Source: Burkholderia pseudomultivorans
Lineage (GTDB): Bacteria > Pseudomonadota > Gammaproteobacteria > Burkholderiales > Burkholderiaceae
DNA length: 64,000 nt
Reading direction: 5' to 3'
Assembly: GCF_902499075.1 (NCBI RefSeq)
Contig: NZ_CABVPP010000015.1
Span: 1 to 64,000, forward strand
The notes under the pieces were generated by a model. That model was not told the origin of the DNA, did no database searches, and worked only from the letters and a program-made list of their open reading frames with translations. Positions within the stretch are counted from its first letter, which is position 1; every line of letters begins with the position of its first letter. The position numbers were made by a program, and so were the translations under genes. This document shows, piece by piece, positions 56,114-64,000 of the stretch.

Positions 56114-56890
56114 GTGAGACTGGAAGACAAGGTCGCGATCCTGACGGGCGCCGCAAGCGGCATCGGCGAGGCGGTCGCGCAACGCTATCTGGACGAGGGC
56201 GCGCGCTGCGTGCTGGTCGACGTGAAGCCGCCGAGCGGCTCGCTCGCGAAACTCGTCGAAACCCATCCCGGCCGCGCAGTGGCCGTCACCGCGGACGTCA
56301 CGCGCCGCGACGACATCGAACGCATCGTCGCGACCGCGGTCGAGCGCTTCGGCGGCGTCGACATCCTGTTCAACAACGCCGCGCTGTTCGACATGCGTCC
56401 GATCCTCGACGAATCGTGGGACGTGTTCGACCGGCTGTTCGCGGTCAACGTGAAGGGGCTGTTTTTCCTGATGCAGGCTGTCGCGCAGCGGATGGTCGAG
56501 CAGGGGCGCGGCGGCAAGATCGTCAACATGTCGTCGCAGGCCGGCCGTCGCGGCGAGGCGCTCGTCTCGCACTACTGTGCGACGAAGGCGGCCGTAATCA
56601 GCTATACGCAGTCGGCCGCGCTCGCGCTCGCGCCGCACCGGATCAACGTGAACGGCATCGCGCCGGGCGTGGTCGACACGCCGATGTGGGAGCAGGTCGA
56701 CGCGCTGTTCGCGCGCTACGAGAACCGGCCGCTCGGCGAGAAGAAGCGGCTCGTCGGCGAAGCGGTGCCGCTCGGCCGCATGGGCGTGCCGGGCGACCTG
56801 ACGGGCGCCGCGCTGTTCCTCGCGTCGGCCGACGCCGATTACATCACCGCCCAGACGCTGAACGTCGACGGCGGCAACTGGATGAGCTGA
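56114..56890 (+). CDS. SDR polyol dehydrogenase (sorbitol/galactitol type)
   Basis: This 258-aa classical short-chain dehydrogenase starts at GTG 56114 (MRLEDKVAILTG). It has the NAD motif TGAASGIGEA, NNAALFD, the catalytic Ser (NMSSQAG) and YCATK (Tyr-x-x-x-Lys), and ends NVDGGNWMS. It is close in pattern to SmoS, the Rhodobacter sorbitol dehydrogenase, which converts D-sorbitol to D-fructose and galactitol to D-tagatose. It is first in an operon with a PfkB kinase, a GatZ-like protein and a polyol ABC importer, which favours galactitol and/or sorbitol as substrate. Confidence 0.9.
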   Translation: MRLEDKVAILTGAASGIGEAVAQRYLDEGARCVLVDVKPPSGSLAKLVETHPGRAVAVTADVTRRDDIERIVATAVERFGGVDILFNNAALFDMRPILDESWDVFDRLFAVNVKGLFFLMQAVAQRMVEQGRGGKIVNMSSQAGRRGEALVSHYCATKAAVISYTQSAALALAPHRINVNGIAPGVVDTPMWEQVDALFARYENRPLGEKKRLVGEAVPLGRMGVPGDLTGAALFLASADADYITAQTLNVDGGNWMS

Positions 56891-56989
56891 CATGGCAGCG
56901 TCCGTCTGCGCCACCGCATGCGCGATCCCCGTTTGCCGGTCGACAGCCCGCGCGTCGCACGATGCGGCGCGCGTCGAACGAGGGCTCGC

Positions 56990-57949
56990 ATGATGGCCGA
57001 GATCGTGGTCGCCGGCGAACTGCTGGCCGAATTCGTCGCCGCCGAGCGCGGCCAGGGCTTCGATGCGCCGGGCTTGTTCGCGGGGCCGTTTCCGAGCGGT
57101 GCGCCCGCGATCTTCGCGGACCAGGCCGCGCGGCTCGGCGCGCGCGTCGCATATGCGGGCTGCGTCGGCCGCGACGCGTTCGGCGATGCGATCGTCGCGC
57201 GGCTCGAACGCGACGGCGTCGACGTCGCGCGGATCCGCCGCGTCGACCGCCCGACCGGCACCGCCTTCGTCGCCTACCGCGACGACGGTTCGCGCAGCTT
57301 CGTGTTCAGTCTCGCAACGAGCGCGGCCGCCTGCGTCGATGCGTCCGACGTCGACGCGTCGATGTTCGACGGCTGCCGCTATTTCCACGTGATGGGTTCG
57401 TCGCTGACCAGCGAATCGGCGATCGCTGCCGTGCAGCGCGGCGTGATCGAGGCGGCGCGCGTCGGCGCGAAGATCTCGTTCGACCCGAACGTGCGCCGCG
57501 AAATGCTGAGCTTCCGTCCGATGCGCGCGGCGCTCGACGAGATGCTCGCGGCCTGCCACCTGTTCCTGCCGAGCGATGCCGACCTGCCGTTCTTCTGCGG
57601 GCCGCAGCCGGCCGAGCGCGCGATCGCCGGCCTGCTCGCGACGCATCCGCTGCTCGAACGCGTGGTGCTCAAGCGCGGCGCGGCCGGCAGCGTCGCGTTC
57701 GATCGCGCGAGCCGCGTCGACGCGCCGGCCTGGCCGGTCGACGAGGTCGATCCGACCGGCGCCGGCGACTGCTTCGGCGGCACGCTGGTCGCGAGCCTCG
57801 TCGCCGGCGCGCCGATCGACGTCGCGCTGCGCCGCGCGAATGCGGCCGGCGCGATCGCCGTCACGCGGCGCGGCCCGATGGAGGGCAACAGCAGCGCCGC
57901 CGAAATCGACCGTTTCCTGACCGAACGAGGTGTCGCATGTCCGGCCTGA
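56990..57949 (+). CDS. PfkB-family sugar kinase (tagatose kinase candidate)
   Basis: This 319-aa PF00294 kinase has an N-terminal sugar-binding part (VAGELLAEFVAAE; GGA-like FADQAARLGARVAYAGCVG) and the PfkB signature DPTGAGDCFGGTLVA, with the catalytic Asp near residue 260. KISFDPNVRREML is the usual DPN motif. Two adjacent start codons exist (ATG 56990 and 56993). In Agrobacterium, a PF00294 kinase beside a PF08013 protein phosphorylates D-tagatose at C6; the same pairing here supports that role, but fructose is an alternative substrate. The next gene overlaps its end by 13 bp. Confidence 0.88.
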   Translation: MMAEIVVAGELLAEFVAAERGQGFDAPGLFAGPFPSGAPAIFADQAARLGARVAYAGCVGRDAFGDAIVARLERDGVDVARIRRVDRPTGTAFVAYRDDGSRSFVFSLATSAAACVDASDVDASMFDGCRYFHVMGSSLTSESAIAAVQRGVIEAARVGAKISFDPNVRREMLSFRPMRAALDEMLAACHLFLPSDADLPFFCGPQPAERAIAGLLATHPLLERVVLKRGAAGSVAFDRASRVDAPAWPVDEVDPTGAGDCFGGTLVASLVAGAPIDVALRRANAAGAIAVTRRGPMEGNSSAAEIDRFLTERGVACPA

Positions 57950-59277
57950 CGACCGTCGCCGAGCGCGTGCACGGCGCGCATGCGCAGGCCGTGCTGCGGA
58001 TGATCTTCGACGCGAACCGGGCCGACGCGCAGCGCGGCATCTATGCGGTCTGCAGCGCGCACCGGCTGGTGCTGGAGGCCGCATGCGAAGCGGCGCGCGC
58101 GGACGGCTCGCCGCTGCTGATCGAGGCGACCTGCAACCAGGTGAACCATCTCGGCGGCTATACGGGCATGACGCCCGCCGATTTCCGCCGCGACGTCGAC
58201 GCGATCGCCGCGCGCTGCGGGCTCGCGCCGTCGGCGCTCGTGCTCGGCGGCGACCATCTCGGCCCGAACCCGTGGCGACACCGCCGCGCGGCCGACGCGA
58301 TGCGCGAGGCCTGCGCGATGGTCGCCGCGTATGTCGAAGCCGGGTTCGAAAAGATCCACCTCGACGCGAGCATGGCCTGCGCGGACGATCCGGCGCCGCT
58401 CGACGATCGCACGATCGCCGCGCGCGCGGCCGAGCTGTGCCGTGCAGCCGAAGCGGCGGCGTCGCGCGCCGGCGTCGCGCCCGTCTACGTGATCGGCACC
58501 GAGGTGCCGACGCCGGGCGGCGAATCCGGCGGCGACGCGATCGCGCAGATCGCGGTCACGCGCAGCGACAGCATCGCGGCGACGCTCGACGCGCATCGCG
58601 CCGCGTTCGCGGCGGCCGGGCTCGACGACGCGTGGACGCGCGTCGTCGCGATCGTCGCGCAGCCCGGCGTCGACTTCGACGATCGCCACGTGCTCGACTA
58701 CGACAGCGCGAAGGCCGCGTCGCTCGGCGCGAGCATCCTGCGCACGCCGCGCCTCGTGTTCGAGGCGCACTCGACCGACTACCAGACCGAAGGCGCGCTC
58801 GCCGCGCTCGTGCGCGACCACTTCGCGATCCTGAAGGTCGGCCCGGCGCTGACCTTCGCGCTGCGCGAGGCGCTGTTCGCGCTGACCTTCATCGAGGACG
58901 CGCTGATCGACGACGCGGCCGGGCGCTCGCGGCTGCGCGACGTCGTCGACGAAGCGATGCGCGCGCAGCCCGAGCACTGGGCGCCCTACTACCGTGGCGA
59001 CGAGACCGCGCAGCGGCTCGCGCGCCAGTTCAGCTACAGCGACCGGATCCGCTACTACTGGCTGCAGCCGGCAGTCGCGGCCGCGGTCGAGCGGCTGTTC
59101 GGCAATCTCGCGCGGCAGCCGGTGCCCGAGACGCTCGTCGCGCAGTGGCTGCCGGACGTCTACGCGGCGTGCCGCACGGGCGGGCTCGCGCACGAGCCGC
59201 GCGCGTGGGTGCGCCACCGGATACGCGACGTGATCGCGCACTACGCGCGCGCGTGCGGAATGCAGCGGCCGGCTTGA
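57937..59277 (+). CDS. GatZ/KbaZ-family protein, probable D-tagatose 6-phosphate 4-epimerase
   Basis: This 446-aa PF08013 protein has family segments GIYAVCSAHRLVLEAA, LIEATCNQVNHLGGYTGMTP, LGGDHLGPNPWRHRRA, KIHLDASMACAD, VIGTEVPTPGGE, HSTDYQTEGALAAL and KVGPALTFALREALFAL. In E. coli GatZ/KbaZ are partners of the aldolase GatY/KbaY. No GatY-like gene is present here. Agrobacterium members encoded without an aldolase epimerise tagatose 6-phosphate to fructose 6-phosphate at C4, which is the function I favour. ATG 57937 overlaps the kinase gene by 13 bp. Confidence 0.88.
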   Translation: MSGLTTVAERVHGAHAQAVLRMIFDANRADAQRGIYAVCSAHRLVLEAACEAARADGSPLLIEATCNQVNHLGGYTGMTPADFRRDVDAIAARCGLAPSALVLGGDHLGPNPWRHRRAADAMREACAMVAAYVEAGFEKIHLDASMACADDPAPLDDRTIAARAAELCRAAEAAASRAGVAPVYVIGTEVPTPGGESGGDAIAQIAVTRSDSIAATLDAHRAAFAAAGLDDAWTRVVAIVAQPGVDFDDRHVLDYDSAKAASLGASILRTPRLVFEAHSTDYQTEGALAALVRDHFAILKVGPALTFALREALFALTFIEDALIDDAAGRSRLRDVVDEAMRAQPEHWAPYYRGDETAQRLARQFSYSDRIRYYWLQPAVAAAVERLFGNLARQPVPETLVAQWLPDVYAACRTGGLAHEPRAWVRHRIRDVIAHYARACGMQRPA

Positions 59278-59334
59278 CGGCCGGAAACGAAACCCCGCAA
59301 CACCGACGACCCTAACAATCACAGGAGACATGCC

Positions 59335-60660
59335 ATGCAACGAACGATGCTTGCCGCCGCCGCCCGCCGCTTCGCCGCGGCCGCGCTCGCGACGGCTGCC
59401 GGCGCCGCGAGCGCGGGCACGCTGACGATCGCGACGCTGAACAACCCCGACATGATCGAGCTGAAGAAGCTGTCGCCGGCGTTCGAGAAGGCGAACCCCG
59501 ACATCAAGCTGAACTGGGTGATCCTCGAGGAGAACGTGCTGCGCCAGCGCGCGACGACCGACATCACGACCGGCAGCGGCCAGTTCGACGTGATGGCGAT
59601 CGGCACCTACGAGACGCCGCAGTGGGGCAAGCGCGGCTGGCTTGCGCCGATCGCCGGGCTGCCGGCCGACTACGACCTGAACGACATCGTGAAGACGGCG
59701 CGCGACAGCCTGTCGTACAACGGCCAGCTCTACGCGCTGCCGTTCTACGTCGAGAGTTCGATGACGTTCTACCGCAAGGACTTGTTCGCGGCGAAGGGGC
59801 TGAAGATGCCCGACCAGCCGACCTACGACCAGATCGCCGAATTCGCGGACAAGCTCACCGACAAGTCGAAGGGCACCTACGGGATCTGCCTGCGCGGCAA
59901 GGCCGGCTGGGGCGAGAACATGGCGTACGTGTCGACGGTCGTGAACACGTTCGGCGGCCGCTGGTTCGACGAGAAGTGGCATGCGCAGCTCACGTCGCCG
60001 GAATGGAAGAAGGCGATCACGTTCTACGTGAACCTGCTGAAGAAGGACGGGCCGCCGGGAGCGAGCTCGAACGGCTTCAACGAGAACCTGACGCTGACCG
60101 CGTCGGGCAAGTGCGCGATGTGGATCGACGCGACGGTCGCGGCCGGGATGCTCTATAACAAGCAGCAGTCGCAGGTGGCCGACAAGATCGGCTTCGCGGC
60201 CGCGCCGGTCGCCGTCACGCCGAAAGGCTCGCACTGGCTGTGGGCATGGGCGCTCGCGATCCCGAAGACGTCGAAGCAGCAGGACGCCGCGCGCAAGTTC
60301 ATCGCGTGGGCGACCTCGAAGCAGTACATCGAGATGGTCGGCAAGGACGAGGGCTGGGCGTCGGTGCCGCCGGGCACGCGCACGTCGACCTATCAGCGGC
60401 CGGAGTACAAGGCCGCCGCGCCGTTCTCGGACTTCGTGCTGAAGGCGATCGAGACGGCCGACCCGAACGATCCGTCGCTGAAGAAGGTGCCGTACACGGG
60501 CGTGCAGTACGTCGGGATTCCCGAATTCCAGTCGTTCGGCACGGTAGTCGGCCAGGCGATCGCGGGTGCGGTCGCGGGGCAGATGACGGTCGACCAGGCG
60601 CTCGCCGCCGGACAGGCCGCCGCCGATCGCGCGGTGCGGCAGGCCGGCTACCAGAAGTAA
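59335..60660 (+). CDS. Polyol ABC transporter substrate-binding protein (SmoE-like)
   Basis: This 441-aa family 1 periplasmic binding protein has a signal peptide ending AGAASAGT. The body begins TLTIATLNNPDMIELKKLSP and carries NWVILEENVLRQRATTDITT, YALPFYVESSMTFYRKDLF and WAWALAIPKTSKQQDA, typical of sorbitol/mannitol-binding proteins such as SmoE and MtlE. It delivers the polyol to the two permeases that follow. An AGGAGA Shine-Dalgarno precedes ATG 59335. The gap to the next gene is 91 bp. Confidence 0.93.
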   Translation: MQRTMLAAAARRFAAAALATAAGAASAGTLTIATLNNPDMIELKKLSPAFEKANPDIKLNWVILEENVLRQRATTDITTGSGQFDVMAIGTYETPQWGKRGWLAPIAGLPADYDLNDIVKTARDSLSYNGQLYALPFYVESSMTFYRKDLFAAKGLKMPDQPTYDQIAEFADKLTDKSKGTYGICLRGKAGWGENMAYVSTVVNTFGGRWFDEKWHAQLTSPEWKKAITFYVNLLKKDGPPGASSNGFNENLTLTASGKCAMWIDATVAAGMLYNKQQSQVADKIGFAAAPVAVTPKGSHWLWAWALAIPKTSKQQDAARKFIAWATSKQYIEMVGKDEGWASVPPGTRTSTYQRPEYKAAAPFSDFVLKAIETADPNDPSLKKVPYTGVQYVGIPEFQSFGTVVGQAIAGAVAGQMTVDQALAAGQAAADRAVRQAGYQK

Positions 60661-60751
60661 CGCGGACTGCGCCGTCGTGCACGGCGCGCCGCCGAAGCGG
60701 CAACGCGGGCGCGCCGTTCGCGCCCGCGCGTCAACCGGAGGGACTCCGATC

Positions 60752-61695
<944 letters not shown>

Positions 61696-61699
<4 letters not shown>

Positions 61700-62547
61700 G
61701 CGACCTGACTTTCCAAAACCGCCGCGCGCCCGCCGTGTTCGACCTCGTGCGGCGTGCGCTGCCGGGCACGCTCGCGTGGCTGATCGCGCTGCTGCTGTTC
61801 TTCCCGATCTTCTGGATGGCGATCACCGCGTTCAAGACCGAGCAGCAGGCGTACGCGTCGACGCTGTTCTTCATGCCGACGCTCGACAGCTTCCGCGAGG
61901 TGTTCGCGCGCAGCAACTACTTCGCGTTCGCGTGGAACTCGGTGCTGATCTCGGCGGGCGTCACGGTGATCTGCCTGCTGTTCGCGGTGCCGGCGGCCTA
62001 CGCGATGGCGTTCTTCCCGAACCACCGCACGCAGAAGGTGCTGCTGTGGATGCTGTCGACCAAGATGATGCCGTCGGTCGGCGTGCTGGTGCCGATCTAC
62101 CTGCTGTGGAAGAACGCGGGGCTGCTCGATACCGTGTCGGGCCTGGTGATCGTCTATACGCTGATCAACCTGCCGATCGCGGTGTGGATGACCTTCACGT
62201 ACTTCAACGAGATCCCGAAGGACATCCTCGAAGCGGGGCGCATCGACGGCGCGTCGACGTGGCAGGAGATCGTCTACCTGCTGATGCCGATGGCGCTGCC
62301 GGGGCTTGCGTCGACCGCGCTGCTGCTGGTGATCCTGTCGTGGAACGAGGCGTTCTGGAGCATCAACCTGTCGAGCTCGAACGCCGCGCCGCTGACGGTG
62401 TTCATCGCGTCGTACTCGAGCCCCGAAGGGCTGTTCTGGGCGAAGCTGTCCGCCGCGTCGCTGCTCGCGGTCGCGCCGATCCTGATCGTCGGCTGGCTGT
62501 CGCAGAAGCAGCTGGTGCGCGGGCTCACGTTCGGGGCCGTCAAATGA
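61696..62547 (+). CDS. Polyol ABC transporter permease 2 (SmoG/MalG type)
   Basis: This 283-aa permease has six membrane helices and EAA loop LEAGRIDGASTWQEIVYLLMP. It starts MSDLTFQNRRAPAVFDLV, with the usual FFPIFWMAITAFKT segment of MalG-type subunits. It pairs with the previous permease. The HAD gene that follows overlaps it by 4 bp, so all are cotranslated. Confidence 0.94.
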
Positions 62548-63248
62548 GCGCCGGTGCGACGGGCGAAGGCGCAGCCGCGTTGATCTGCGACTGCGACGGC
62601 GTGCTGATCGACAGCGAGGCCGTCGCCGCCGACGTGCTCGTGCGCGAGCTCGAGGCGCGCTGGCCGGGCGTCGATGCGCGGCCGGCCGTGATGCCGCTGC
62701 TCGGGCTGCGCATCGAGCGCGTGCTGGCCGGCGCGAGCGAGGCGGTCGGCCGCACGCTGAGCGCCGCCGACGTCGACGCGATCCGTCGCGCGGTCGAAGC
62801 GGCGGCCGTGCATGCACCGATGGTCGACGGCATCGACGCGGCGCTCGCGGCGATCGACCTGACCAAGGCCTGCGCGAGCAACAGCTATCGCGCGTACGTC
62901 GAATCGGCGCTCGCGCGCACGGGCCTCGCGCGCTTCTTCGGCGACCGGCTGTTCTGCGCGGACGCCGTCGCGCGGCCGAAGCCTGCGCCCGACGTGTATC
63001 TCGCGGCCGCGCACGCGCTCGGCGTCGCGCCCGCGCAGTGCCTCGTCGTCGAGGACAGCGCGACCGGCATCACCGCGGCGGCCGCGGCCGGCATGACCGT
63101 GCTCGGCTTCGTCGGCGGCGGGCATGCGGCGGCCGCGCAGATCGACGCGCTGCGCGGCATCGGCGCGCGCCACGTATTCGACGACATGCACGAGCTGCCC
63201 GGCTACGTCGCGCGCTGGCAGGCGACGGGCGCGGTGCTGCCGCATTAG
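62544..63248 (+). CDS. HAD-superfamily phosphatase (beta-phosphoglucomutase/DOG phosphatase-like)
   Basis: This 234-aa HAD subfamily IA protein has motif I ICDCDGVLIDSE (nucleophile and acid Asp), motif II in CASNSYRAYV, motif III Lys in ARPKPAPDVY and motif IV VEDSATGITAAAAAG. The helical cap is of the beta-phosphoglucomutase type. It sits between transport genes of a polyol operon. The likely job is removing a phosphate from a dead-end sugar or polyol phosphate; the exact substrate cannot be told. Confidence 0.9.
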   Translation: MSAGATGEGAAALICDCDGVLIDSEAVAADVLVRELEARWPGVDARPAVMPLLGLRIERVLAGASEAVGRTLSAADVDAIRRAVEAAAVHAPMVDGIDAALAAIDLTKACASNSYRAYVESALARTGLARFFGDRLFCADAVARPKPAPDVYLAAAHALGVAPAQCLVVEDSATGITAAAAAGMTVLGFVGGGHAAAAQIDALRGIGARHVFDDMHELPGYVARWQATGAVLPH

Positions 63249-63302
63249 CAACGATCACGCGTCGCCCGCAGGCGGCGCATCACGAACGAACGGAGACAGA
63301 TC

Positions 63303-64000
<698 letters not shown>

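Noticed and set aside
55963-59277. An 1104-codon open frame on the plus strand
   Set aside because: Only its last part (from 57937) is real protein, the GatZ-like gene. The upstream part is the wrong frame of the dehydrogenase and kinase genes and is Arg-rich.

Overview
The window is high-GC (about 67%) DNA with long, tightly packed genes and a gene set typical of a Burkholderia chromosome 1, most likely the Burkholderia cepacia complex. The supporting signs are a LexA-controlled recA followed by recX, a pilin next to a PglL-type O-oligosaccharyltransferase, a BpeAB-OprB-type RND pump under a TetR repressor, and a Calvin-type class II aldolase beside pgk and pyk. The species call is inference. 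I found no tRNA, rRNA, insertion sequence, prophage or CRISPR array. Apart from one frameshifted gene the region looks like core chromosome.

Layout. 1-3.6 kb: the start of a response regulator gene, divergent from recA-recX, then a DUF2889 gene. 3.7-6.7 kb: sucCD (TCA cycle) and a TerC-family membrane protein. 6.8-10.1 kb: type IV pilin, PglL glycosyltransferase and a small lipoprotein. 10.2-11.8 kb: a broken beta-propeller-like gene and a cupin. 11.9-14.3 kb: moaC, divergent from a BepA-like M48 protease. 14.4-19.0 kb: a minus-strand run ilvE, zinc-finger protein, waaF, SnoaL-like protein, YheT hydrolase and a hypothetical gene; azlCD is divergent from ilvE. 20.5-24.8 kb: glycolysis (pgk, pyk, fbaA). 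25.0-28.8 kb: purC-purE-purK-tsaC.

28.9-33.0 kb: a GDSL lipoprotein esterase, a fatty acid hydroxylase/sterol desaturase-family protein and dacB. 33.1-38.5 kb: an OmpR-type two-component system followed by a DegP/MucD protease with a four-site phased operator, then small stress and envelope genes. 38.5-46.9 kb: a GlxA-type AraC regulator, then tetR divergent from the RND pump operon, with an AcrR-type operator inside the pump promoter. 47-50.2 kb: a xanthine/uracil permease and a xylulokinase-like gene. 50.4-52.6 kb: the glutathione-dependent formaldehyde detoxification pair adhC-fghA, preceded by a tandem 49-bp repeat array that can fold into successive hairpins. 52.7-55.8 kb: znuA-znuC-znuB and zur. 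56-64 kb (running off the right edge): a polyol catabolic operon made of an SDR dehydrogenase, PfkB kinase, GatZ/KbaZ-like protein, complete ABC importer and HAD phosphatase. Its content fits galactitol/sorbitol uptake and conversion through D-tagatose and tagatose 6-phosphate to fructose 6-phosphate.

The most unusual observations are the 49-bp repeat array in the adhC leader, whose hairpin arms co-vary between units, and the four TTAAG half-sites at 11-10-11 bp spacing in front of the DegP-like gene.
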